NCBI RefSeq assembly: GCF_900100345.1
Contig: NZ_FMTT01000006.1
Coordinates: 92,784 to 156,783, forward strand
Source of the DNA: Paenibacillus tianmuensis
Lineage (GTDB): Bacteria > Bacillota > Bacilli > Paenibacillales > NBRC-103111
Reading direction: 5' to 3'
Length of the DNA: 64,000 nt
Program-made: the position numbers and the translations under genes
The notes under the pieces: model-generated
The model's input: the letters and a program-made list of their open reading frames with translations, nothing else
Told to the model about the DNA's origin: nothing
Database searches by the model: none
Part shown: one piece after another, positions 34,533-42,011 of the stretch
How positions within the stretch are numbered: the first letter of the stretch is position 1
Layout: every line of letters begins with the position of its first letter

Positions 34533-35417
34533 CTATGACTTTTGAATATCGACTTGAATTTTTTTCACGTTCGGCTGATCGCCTACGACAACCGGCGAGC
34601 CGTTAACGCTCAACTCGACCGCATTGGCTTTTCCGAAAATCAAGAAAGCCGTATCAGTCAAATCCCACGTTTTCGTTTCCCCGTTTTTGAACGTCATGGA
34701 ATCGATCACCGTTTTATTCGGGCCAGGCGGCGAATCGACTTCGACCCAGCAGGAATCCCCGGTCACTTTCATCTCGATTTTCAGCTTATCCGTCCCCGTA
34801 ACCGTGTAATAATCGGTTCCCCGTTCGCTTTTGACCAGCTTAACCTCCGTTGTCGGAGTCGGCGCCGGGGGCGGCGTAGGCACCTGCTGAACCGGCTTAT
34901 TATCCGCAAGCGCTCCATTCGTTCCGTTAGTTCCATTCGCTCCGGTATTTCCGGGATCGGGCGTCTTAGCGGCAGGCTCGACCTTTTCGGTAATTTTCTT
35001 CGGCAAATCTTTGGTCGCATCATTCGTTCTGCCGCTATAGTTTTGGCTTACGTAGTAGTAGATGACCCCAAGAATAAGCACGACGAAGGAAATAACCATT
35101 ACATTGGACGCCCATTTTCCGAGCCATTCCGTATTGCGGGTCGTCCGTTTGGTGCGAACCGGTTCGATTTGCTCCGGCTCCGGTTGCGGGATGACATTCT
35201 GATACATGTTCAACACTTCGTTCGGATCCATCCCGACCGCTTCGGCATAGCTCTTTATAAAAGCCCGGACGTAAAAATTCCCGGGCAGCACTTTGTAGTT
35301 GCCATCCTCAATCGCTTCCAGATACCGTTTGCGAATCTTGGTTGTTTCCTGCAGGTCATCGAGAGATATTTTCTTTTCAATTCTGGCTTTTTTTAGCAAT
35401 TGACCGAGATCGGACAC
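34533..35417 (-). CDS. rodZ: RodZ-type cytoskeletal HTH membrane protein
   Basis: 294 residues. An N-terminal Cro-type HTH (LGQLLKKARIEKKISLDDLQETTKIRKRYLEA), a membrane helix at about 110-130 (VMVISFVVLILGVIYYYVS), a Pro/Thr/Gly-rich linker with a GTNGTNG repeat, and an extracellular beta domain (DUF4115). RodZ ties MreB filaments to the cell-wall elongation machinery. In B. subtilis it is ymfM, next to pgsA. Start ATG 35417 follows AAGGGGTGACC. It ends with a strong terminator, so yajQ is separate. Confidence 0.93.
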   Translation of the reverse strand: MSDLGQLLKKARIEKKISLDDLQETTKIRKRYLEAIEDGNYKVLPGNFYVRAFIKSYAEAVGMDPNEVLNMYQNVIPQPEPEQIEPVRTKRTTRNTEWLGKWASNVMVISFVVLILGVIYYYVSQNYSGRTNDATKDLPKKITEKVEPAAKTPDPGNTGANGTNGTNGALADNKPVQQVPTPPPAPTPTTEVKLVKSERGTDYYTVTGTDKLKIEMKVTGDSCWVEVDSPPGPNKTVIDSMTFKNGETKTWDLTDTAFLIFGKANAVELSVNGSPVVVGDQPNVKKIQVDIQKS

Positions 35418-35457
35418 GTGGTCACCCCTTTCCGACGCTCAGAACCTGGACAGGGCA

Positions 35458-36237
35458 TTAATATTCGTCAAATCCGGCCGTGAACGTCTCGTATGTAATT
35501 TCTTCGTCCGGTGTATTTCTAAGCTCCACGATGCAGTCAAAATGATCGTAGGTATACTGCGATTCCCGGATGAAAATATCCGGATGCTCGATCACCTTGG
35601 TGGAAGGCATCGCCATAATTTCCTGCAGCAGCATATGATGCTTCTCGTTGGAACGGAGCGTCGAGACGATCCCGTCGATAATAAATACGTTATTCGGATT
35701 CATTTCATCCTCGGAAAGCTGGCTGCGCACGGTCTGGCGGAGCAAGGTTGAGGAGACAAATGTCCAGCGCTTGTTGGAGCAGACGCTCCCGGCAATAATC
35801 GACTCAGTCTTGCCGACGCGCGGCATCCCGCGCAGCCCGACGACATGGTTGCCGTCACGTTTGAACAGCTCGCCCAGAAAATCGACCAGAAGTCCCAGTT
35901 CGTCCCTGGTGAAGCGGAACGTTTTCCGGTCGTCGGAGTCCCGCTCGATATAGCGGCCGTGACGGACGGCAAGAATATCGACCAGCTTGGGCGGACGCAA
36001 TGCCGTTATAGTTATATTATCCACTTTTTTCAACATTTTACCCATTAATTCAACTTTTTCTTCATCGTTCGTCTGCAAAAGCATGCCGCGGGTACGGTTA
36101 TCCACCCCGTTGATGGTGACGATATTGATATCGAGCATCCCCATCAGGGAGGCGATGTCCCCGAGAAGCCCCGGACGGTTTTTGTGGATCCGGTATTCCA
36201 TGTACCACTGCTTGATTTCATTTGTTTCCGCTATCAT
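35458..36237 (-). CDS. ymfK: YmfK-family protein, ACT plus P-loop-like domain
   Basis: 259 residues, DUF3388 family. The N-terminus (about 12-80) reads like an ACT domain (MEYRIHKNRPGLLGDIASLMGMLDI), and the middle holds GLRGMPRVGKTES, a P-loop-like sequence (Gly-x-x-x-x-Gly-Lys-Thr). C-terminal FIIDGIVSTLRSN may be the Walker-B strand. Function is unknown, but it is widely kept in Bacillales in the ymfJ-ymfK-rodZ order. Start ATG 36237. It is followed 40 bases later by rodZ on the same strand. Confidence 0.93.
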   Translation of the reverse strand: MIAETNEIKQWYMEYRIHKNRPGLLGDIASLMGMLDINIVTINGVDNRTRGMLLQTNDEEKVELMGKMLKKVDNITITALRPPKLVDILAVRHGRYIERDSDDRKTFRFTRDELGLLVDFLGELFKRDGNHVVGLRGMPRVGKTESIIAGSVCSNKRWTFVSSTLLRQTVRSQLSEDEMNPNNVFIIDGIVSTLRSNEKHHMLLQEIMAMPSTKVIEHPDIFIRESQYTYDHFDCIVELRNTPDEEITYETFTAGFDEY

Positions 36238-36324
36238 CCGTCGTTCTCCGATCCTAGGTTTGTGATGGGCTACAAAAGAATTCTACAATATTCGATAAAA
36301 TCCTCCCCGTTTCAGGGCATAAAG

Positions 36325-37161
36325 TCACAAATTTTTATTGATTTTCGCTTCGGCGTTCGAATACGGCTGAATCCCCGGCGTCCAAGCTTTTTTAGCCATC
36401 ATATCTTCAATGGATGCAAATATGCCTCCCCACTGCAGCTCGATGCTGGTGGAAGCCATGTTAATCACCGGAACCTGCATGGTCTTCAGTCTTTGTAATT
36501 GCGCCGCTTCCAGCGGGGCGAATACCGCGATCCACAACGGCCCGTGACTGCGTACCTGGAATTGAAACTGCGTATACCAGCCTTCGGCGTCGGCCAGATT
36601 GATATACTCCGCTTCTTCGGAAGGCGCCCATTCGGACGGAATCGGATAAGCGGATGTCGTCACCCATTCGATCGCCCGGCCATTATCAAGCTGCTGCCCT
36701 ACCCAATCGTTCCATTCCTGCCGGAACCGGTCCTCCGGGACCAGCTTCACCATGATGTTGCTGCCGCTAACAACAGGGGACTGTCGCGCCAGCCGGTCGT
36801 CCAGCATCACCCATTTGCGTTCCGGGATGTTCGCTGCGGCGGGAAGCATATTTTGTACTAAATTATGTCCGGCAACAAGGATATAGTCATAAGATCTGGT
36901 TTTAATTTTGGTCAGCTGTTCTTCGGTCAGTGTGGTCGTGTTGTCCATCCACTCGAAGGTCGTCTGCTTTTTATCGCGCCAATTGACTAGTGTCGTTTGC
37001 AGAGCGGCTTTTACATTGTCCGGCATTTCCTGTCCCGTTACGACGAGAATCGACGATTTTGCTTCAAGCAAGACAGGATCGATCGCTGGGATGTTTTTGC
37101 CGCAGCCGCTAAGCAAACCTAGAATGCCTATTCCTACAAACAAACGTTTCAGCTTCTTCAC
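36325..37161 (-). CDS. Uncharacterised lipoprotein with periplasmic-binding-like fold
   Basis: 278 residues from GTG 37161, which follows AAAGAGG by 11 bases. A lipoprotein signal ends at LLSGCGKN, so the mature protein is anchored outside the membrane by Cys about 18. The body alternates beta and alpha (SSILVVTGQEMP, YDYILVAGHNLVQNMLP, WVMLDDRLARQSPVVSG, MVKLVPEDRF) and resembles the Med/BMP-type ligand-binding fold in rhythm, but no family is certain. It is not in the B. subtilis order at this place, sits between ymfK and ymfJ and has its own promoter-like sequence after the ymfJ terminator. A longer frame starting 67 codons upstream has no ribosome site. Confidence 0.7.
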   Translation of the reverse strand: MKKLKRLFVGIGILGLLSGCGKNIPAIDPVLLEAKSSILVVTGQEMPDNVKAALQTTLVNWRDKKQTTFEWMDNTTTLTEEQLTKIKTRSYDYILVAGHNLVQNMLPAAANIPERKWVMLDDRLARQSPVVSGSNIMVKLVPEDRFRQEWNDWVGQQLDNGRAIEWVTTSAYPIPSEWAPSEEAEYINLADAEGWYTQFQFQVRSHGPLWIAVFAPLEAAQLQRLKTMQVPVINMASTSIELQWGGIFASIEDMMAKKAWTPGIQPYSNAEAKINKNL

Positions 37162-37260
37162 TTGCGGTTCAACCTCTTTCTCCCGTTCGTCTATACCAGT
37201 ATATAAGAAAACTGGGCGCGAAGCCAATTCGACAAGCGACGGTGCGGGAAACAAAAGAAA

Positions 37261-37281
37261 AGCCTCCCTGAACAGGAGGCT
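37261..37281 (-). terminator. Terminator after ymfJ
   Basis: AGCCTCC pairs with GGAGGCT around a seven-base loop, then TTTTCTTTTG on the minus strand. Confidence 0.8.
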
Positions 37282-37300
37282 CGTGTACAATGCCGGATAA

Positions 37301-37555
37301 TTATTGATGTGCTTTAGCCAATTTGACCATGACCCGGGCCATGACCTTGCGCTCCTCTTCATCGCATACGTCCCACAGATCTTTCAGCACGCGTTCTTCT
37401 TTATTTTCCGGATCGACTTTGTCAGACAAAAATTCACCGATTTGAAAAGCGAGCTGCGAGATCGTTTCTTCCGTCATCCCTGCCCGTTCCGCTTGCTCCA
37501 CACGGTCTCCCAAAAATTCTTTCCAACGATCGAACACTTTAAGCATCGTAGCCAT
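37301..37555 (-). CDS. ymfJ: YmfJ, DUF3243 protein
   Basis: 84 residues (VFDRWKEFLGDRVEQAERAGM, FQIGEFLSDKVDPENKEERVL, ERKVMARVMVKLAKA), matching DUF3243 of the YmfJ family. Highly charged helical protein of unknown function, kept next to ymfI/ymfK in Bacillales. ATG 37555. It ends at a terminator; the M16 and dehydrogenase genes lie upstream on the same strand. Confidence 0.93.
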   Translation of the reverse strand: MATMLKVFDRWKEFLGDRVEQAERAGMTEETISQLAFQIGEFLSDKVDPENKEERVLKDLWDVCDEEERKVMARVMVKLAKAHQ

Positions 37556-37631
37556 GTATGCATCCTCCTTATCGAAATGAATGTCGTTACGACGTTAATG
37601 TTTGCATTTCGGTAAGGATTTATACGGGCCG

Positions 37632-38393
37632 TCAGGTCAGCCAGCCTCCGTTGGGACTGATGATTTGACCTGTGATGTAGCCGGATTCGGGAAGCGCAAG
37701 GAAATAGACGAGCGACGCAATCTCATCGGGCTTGCCGAAGCGGCCGACGGGAATATCATTCTCGATCATCTCTTTCTCCCGCTTGTCAAAGCCTGCCATC
37801 ATCAACGTATCGACCGCGCCGGGAGCGACGGCGTTCACGGTGACCCCGGACGGGGCAAGCTCCTTCGCCAACGCCTTCGTAAAAGCATTGATGCCTCCCT
37901 TGGCGGTCGAATAGGCAACCTCGCAGGAAGCGCCGGAGATGCCCCAGATCGAGGATACGTTGATGATTCTGCCGTACTTCTGACGGATCATCGCCGGCAT
38001 AAATTGACGTGTCATCAGAAACGCGCCCTTCAAGTTAATGTCCATAATTTCGTCCCACTGAGCCTCCTCCAGATCGGAGAACAGGCCGTAATGCGAAATG
38101 CCCGCATTGTTGACCAAAATATCCGGAACGAAGTCATGCTGCGCCAGCTTCTCCTGCATCCGCTCGATCTGTTCCCTCGACCGCAGATCTGCCGTTACCG
38201 TTAACACGCGGCTCCCCATCTTCATGCAGCTGCGGGCCGTTTCATTGGCCCCTTCATGCGAATTCAGGTAATGAATGACCACATTCATGCCCACCGAAGC
38301 GAAACGGCTGGCGATCGCGGCGCCAATCCCGCGGCTCGCCCCCGTGACGAGCACCGTTTGCTCCGGAAACGGCTTGCTGTGACTAGGTTCCAT
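37632..38393 (-). CDS. ymfI: SDR-family oxidoreductase, YmfI type
   Basis: 253 residues of the short-chain dehydrogenase family. NAD(P)-binding VLVTGASRGIGAAIA near the start, NNAG in DILVNNAGISHYG, and the catalytic Ser-Tyr-Lys in NVSSIWGISGASCEVAYSTAKGG, then NAVAPGAV. It resembles FabG, and in B. subtilis the copy in this place is ymfI. The ATG (38393) overlaps the end of ymfH, so it is coupled to the M16 gene. Substrate unknown. A GTG three codons earlier is possible. Confidence 0.9.
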   Translation of the reverse strand: MEPSHSKPFPEQTVLVTGASRGIGAAIASRFASVGMNVVIHYLNSHEGANETARSCMKMGSRVLTVTADLRSREQIERMQEKLAQHDFVPDILVNNAGISHYGLFSDLEEAQWDEIMDINLKGAFLMTRQFMPAMIRQKYGRIINVSSIWGISGASCEVAYSTAKGGINAFTKALAKELAPSGVTVNAVAPGAVDTLMMAGFDKREKEMIENDIPVGRFGKPDEIASLVYFLALPESGYITGQIISPNGGWLT

Positions 38394-39675
38394 TCGCTTC
38401 ACTTGTCACAATCGAAGCCGCCAGACGGCTCCAATCGAAATGCGCTCGCAGCCGCTCGTTGACATCCGCCAAGGTCAGCTCTTCATACACCGGCAGAATA
38501 TCGAATAAATCGATGCCCTTAAACCGGTATTTCGTAAATTCATTGGCGATCGCTTCAGGCGAGTTGAGCTGGCGCAGGAAAGCGCCGATTTTTTTCTTCT
38601 TGCTGCGCTCGAAATCGGCGGAGGCAACGCTGTCCGCTTTGACCCGGTCGATTTCTTCCTGCACGCGGCCGATCAAGCGTTCGGGGTCCTTCGTATCTCC
38701 ACCGATCACGGTGAACGCATAATTTTCGGCAATATTGTACTCGGAGCCGAAGCTGTCGGAAATCAGCTGCTCGTCGTACAGCTTCTGATAAATGGCCGAG
38801 CTGGGGCTTACCAGCACGTCAAGCAGCACCTTCATGGTCAGCTCCCGCTTCAGCAGCTCCCGCCCCTGCAAAGGCTGATCCGGCTCCTTGCAGCCGAACA
38901 AGCACTTGGGCAGCGAGACTGGCAGCACCGTCACTTTGCGCGCGGACTTCACATGGTGCGGCTCGTCTTCAAAATAACGGTTGATCGTTCCCTGCGGCTT
39001 GAACGTTTTCCCCGCTTGGTTCCGTTTAACGAGTTCCATAATTTCCTGCGGGTTAACCCCACCTACGACAAACAAGCTCATATTGCGCGGATGATAAAAC
39101 GTATGGTAGCACTCGTACAACATTTCTTTCGTAATTTCACCGATGGATTCGATCGTTCCGGCGATATCGATATGAACCGGATGGTTATGGTACATCGTTT
39201 CGATCAGTCCGAAATACGCCCGCCAGTCCGCATTATCCCGGTACATGTTGATCTCCTGGCCGATAATGCCTTTCTCCTTCTCGACGTTTGCATCCGTAAA
39301 ATACGGATTTTGCACAAAGTTAAGCAGCGTCGACAGGTTGTCCTCGATGTGTTCGGTCGCTGAAAATAAATAAGCCGTACGATCGAAGCTTGTGAATGCA
39401 TTGGCGGAAGCCCCTTGGGCAGCGAACACGGAAAAGATGTCCCCTGTCGGTTCCTCGAACATTTTGTGCTCCAAAAAGTGCGCGATGCCGTCGGGCACTT
39501 TGCGTCGCGCTTCGCCTTCGACCTGAAAATCGTTATCGATGGAGCCGTATTTTGTCGTAAAGGTGGCGTACGTTTTCTGGAAGCCTTCCTTCGGTAAAAT
39601 AAAGACGCTCAGTCCGTTCGGAAGCTCTTCGGCGTACAGCGTTTCCTTCACATGCGGATAAGGGATCGTGCGCAT
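38383..39675 (-). CDS. ymfH: M16-family metallopeptidase, YmfH type, active-site intact
   Basis: 430 residues of the insulinase (M16) family. The inverted zinc motif HFLEHKMFE (HxxEH) is at about residue 65, so this subunit can be catalytic. The C-terminal half has the second M16 fold. YmfH pairs with YmfF just upstream, whose zinc motif is missing, in the usual active-plus-inactive arrangement of two-chain M16 peptidases. Substrates in Bacillus are not settled. Start ATG 39675 lies only a base past the ymfF stop, so both are cotranscribed. Confidence 0.93.
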   Translation of the reverse strand: MRTIPYPHVKETLYAEELPNGLSVFILPKEGFQKTYATFTTKYGSIDNDFQVEGEARRKVPDGIAHFLEHKMFEEPTGDIFSVFAAQGASANAFTSFDRTAYLFSATEHIEDNLSTLLNFVQNPYFTDANVEKEKGIIGQEINMYRDNADWRAYFGLIETMYHNHPVHIDIAGTIESIGEITKEMLYECYHTFYHPRNMSLFVVGGVNPQEIMELVKRNQAGKTFKPQGTINRYFEDEPHHVKSARKVTVLPVSLPKCLFGCKEPDQPLQGRELLKRELTMKVLLDVLVSPSSAIYQKLYDEQLISDSFGSEYNIAENYAFTVIGGDTKDPERLIGRVQEEIDRVKADSVASADFERSKKKKIGAFLRQLNSPEAIANEFTKYRFKGIDLFDILPVYEELTLADVNERLRAHFDWSRLAASIVTSEANGT

Positions 39676-41019
39676 TTATTGCCCCCCTTTGTTGTCGCGT
39701 AAAAAATATATCGTATCCAGCTGCACTTGGCGAGCAATCCGGCGGATCTGCTCTGTATCCGTTTGCTCCACCGCTTCGATCAGCGCTGGAACCGTACGGT
39801 CGGCGCCGGACAGACGGTTGTTGAAATCGAAAGCGATCAGCTCGAAGGCCGAGTCCTGCAGCTCGCGCAAATGTCCCGTAATCATCGCTTTCGTCTGCTG
39901 CAGCTCCGTGTCGCTGATTTGCCCCTCTTCCATCGCTTTCAGCTGCTCCTTAATAATCGAGACGGCTTTCTCGTAATTTTGGATTTCGATACCGGATTGG
40001 ATCGTCAGAATGCCTTTGTGCCCGTCCAAGCGGGAGGAGGCGTAATAGGCCAAGCTCGCCTTTTCACGGACGTTGGTGAACAGCTTGGAATGCGGATATC
40101 CGCCCAAGATACCGTTATAAAGCAGCGCCGAAGGGTACGAATCGTCCGCATACGAGGTTCGCACGCGAAGCCCCATGTTCAGCTTTCCTTGATTGACATC
40201 GAGACGCTCGACGACTTCTTTCACTTGACCGACGCTGCGGTGCTCGGCTCTGAGCGAATAGTCCGAAGTACGCTCGCCCCTGACAGCAAAATAGCGTTTG
40301 ATCAAGGGCATCACCTGCTCCAGATTCGTGTGGCCTACCACATAAATATCAATCGGCGACTGCCGCAGCAAGGCTTCATACCGTTCGGTTAAACCTTCCG
40401 CCTCGATCGAAGGGATACGCTCGATCGCGCCGAGCGGATGGAGCCGGTAAGGCTCGTTGCTGCACATTTCGGCGATGCACCGTTCCGCAGCGTAGCGGAT
40501 TTTGTCGTTAACGATGGATTCCAACCGCTTCTGCAGCGTCGTTTTCTCGGAATCGATATATTTGCGGACCAAGGTCCCGCCTTCCATCGCTGGCTGCGTG
40601 ATCGCTTCGCCCAAAAATTGAATGGCTTGACCAAGCATCGGCTGCGGACTGGAAACAAAATCGTCCTGAATGACATCCATGCGGAATTGAAGCATCTGGT
40701 AATCCCCGCGCTTGTACACGTCAAACCCGAATCCGGCCCCGTACAAATCGTCCAGCTTCTCGCGAAACTGCTTCGTTTCCGGGTAAGCCTTGCTGCCGCG
40801 CCGCAGCACAAAAGGAATAAGCGCATTAGGCGTAACCGTATCCTCTTGAAGCGGACTTCCCACATAGACGGATAATGCAAAAGTTTTGAACTGCTCCGTC
40901 GGCAGCACGTGCACACGCACGCCCTGCACCGTTCCCCGTTCGAATTGTATTTGCTTCAAAGACGAAACAACTCCTCTCATCATCATGGCTTTACTTTCGC
41001 CTTCCCGGGTATATTCCAT
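39676..41019 (-). CDS. ymfF: M16-family peptidase-like subunit, YmfF type, zinc site lost
   Basis: 447 residues of the M16 family. Where the active partner has HxxEH, this chain reads VTPNALIPFVLRRGS, so zinc ligands are absent and it is probably a structural or substrate-handling subunit. Family traits such as DLYGAGFGFDVYKRGDYQ and TNVREKASLAYYASS are kept. ATG 41019 follows AGAGGA by five bases; ATG 40986, behind GGGAAGGCGAAAG, is also reasonable. It is the first gene of the ymfF-ymfH-ymfI unit and is followed by ymfH with no gap. Confidence 0.92.
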   Translation of the reverse strand: MEYTREGESKAMMMRGVVSSLKQIQFERGTVQGVRVHVLPTEQFKTFALSVYVGSPLQEDTVTPNALIPFVLRRGSKAYPETKQFREKLDDLYGAGFGFDVYKRGDYQMLQFRMDVIQDDFVSSPQPMLGQAIQFLGEAITQPAMEGGTLVRKYIDSEKTTLQKRLESIVNDKIRYAAERCIAEMCSNEPYRLHPLGAIERIPSIEAEGLTERYEALLRQSPIDIYVVGHTNLEQVMPLIKRYFAVRGERTSDYSLRAEHRSVGQVKEVVERLDVNQGKLNMGLRVRTSYADDSYPSALLYNGILGGYPHSKLFTNVREKASLAYYASSRLDGHKGILTIQSGIEIQNYEKAVSIIKEQLKAMEEGQISDTELQQTKAMITGHLRELQDSAFELIAFDFNNRLSGADRTVPALIEAVEQTDTEQIRRIARQVQLDTIYFLRDNKGGQ

Positions 41020-41040
41020 TATATTCCTCTATAAACAGAA

Positions 41041-41066
41041 GAAGCAACCGTGAAGATGGTTACTTC
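41041..41066 (-). terminator. Terminator after sleB
   Basis: GAAGTAACC against GGTTGCTTC, one G-T pair, followed by a short T-rich tail on the minus strand. Confidence 0.55.
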
Positions 41067-41077
41067 TACTACATGCG

Positions 41078-41884
41078 CTATTTGCAGAAAATATGTTTGC
41101 CGATTTGCTTAACTTGCGGACGGGACCAAATCCACTTGGACGTGGCCGTTACCGGATTGAAATAATAAATGCATCCACCGGATGGGTCCGAACCGTTCAG
41201 CGCGTCCTGAACCGCTTTTCGGGACGTTTCGTTCGGCGTAAGCCAGATTTGTCCGTCCGCTACGGCCGTAAAGGCTCCTGGCTGGAAAATAACACCAGAG
41301 ACCGTATTCGGAAAGCTTGGCGATTTGACGCGATTGAGAATAACGGCGGCAACGGCGACTTGGCCGATATATGGCTCCCCGCGCGCCTCGCCGTGTACCG
41401 CATTGGCCATCAAGTTCAGGTCCTCTTCGGAAAGTCCGAGACGGTTGGAGCGCGGTATACCTGCGTTCGCCGGCGGCGCAGCGCTTTCGGGCGCGACTCC
41501 GCCTTCGGCGGCTTGCCCTTGACCGGCGCCGGTTACCCAAGGAGGCAGCTCTTCGGCTTTGGCCTTCCACCCTTTCGTGGCTTCCCACAGCTTCAGCTTC
41601 GATTTGTCCCCGGCGATGCCGTCGACATTCAACCCGAATTCGGATTGGAACCACTTGAGCGACTTTAAGGTCTGATAACCGAAATCGCCATCCACTTTGC
41701 CGTAATAAAACCCGAGATGCTTCAAACGACCTTGGAGCTCGTAGACGTCGGCCGTGCCGGACGCTCCGTAGCGGATTTCGTTCTTGCTGAATGTCTGCTG
41801 CACCTTCAGATGCTGCTTGAGCTGAAGTCCGGCGAACAGAATAAATACTAGGCCAAGCGTAATGAAGATCAATCGTTTATTCAT
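41078..41884 (-). CDS. sleB: Spore cortex-lytic enzyme SleB
   Basis: Lytic transglycosylase-type enzyme that degrades spore cortex peptidoglycan on germination. 268 residues: an N-terminal signal/anchor (LIFITLGLVFILFAGLQL), a peptidoglycan-binding domain (VYELQGRLKHLGFYYGKVDGDFG, about 48-105), an Ala/Gly/Pro linker, and the SleB catalytic domain (LMANAVHGEARGEPYIGQVAVAAVILNRV, then WLTPNETSRKA and YYFNPVTATSKW). The Glu in HGEARGEP is the expected catalytic acid. A sigma-G promoter match is upstream, in line with forespore expression. Unlike B. subtilis the partner ypeB is not next to it in this window. Confidence 0.95.
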   Translation of the reverse strand: MNKRLIFITLGLVFILFAGLQLKQHLKVQQTFSKNEIRYGASGTADVYELQGRLKHLGFYYGKVDGDFGYQTLKSLKWFQSEFGLNVDGIAGDKSKLKLWEATKGWKAKAEELPPWVTGAGQGQAAEGGVAPESAAPPANAGIPRSNRLGLSEEDLNLMANAVHGEARGEPYIGQVAVAAVILNRVKSPSFPNTVSGVIFQPGAFTAVADGQIWLTPNETSRKAVQDALNGSDPSGGCIYYFNPVTATSKWIWSRPQVKQIGKHIFCK

Positions 41885-41933
41885 TCTGGCAACCTCACCT
41901 TTCCCGCCTTCGTTGCGGCAACCTTTTTAAGGT

Positions 41934-41964
41934 TATTATGAGAAAGGGAGTCAGCTTCTATTCA
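41934..41964 (-). promoter_or_regulatory. Sigma-G-type promoter of sleB
   Basis: Minus strand TGAATA (41964-41959), 18-base spacer, CATAATA (41940-41934). This matches the sigma-G pattern (TGnATA and CATnnTA). Forespore expression of sleB by sigma-G is established in B. subtilis. Confidence 0.6.
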
Positions 41965-42011
41965 GCCTAAACTGGGAATCGCTGGGCCTGGATAACGCAT
42001 CCGGAAGCCGC

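Noticed and set aside
37162..37362. N-terminal extension of the lipoprotein gene
   Set aside because: It would overlap ymfJ and its terminator and would place the lipobox at residue 85.
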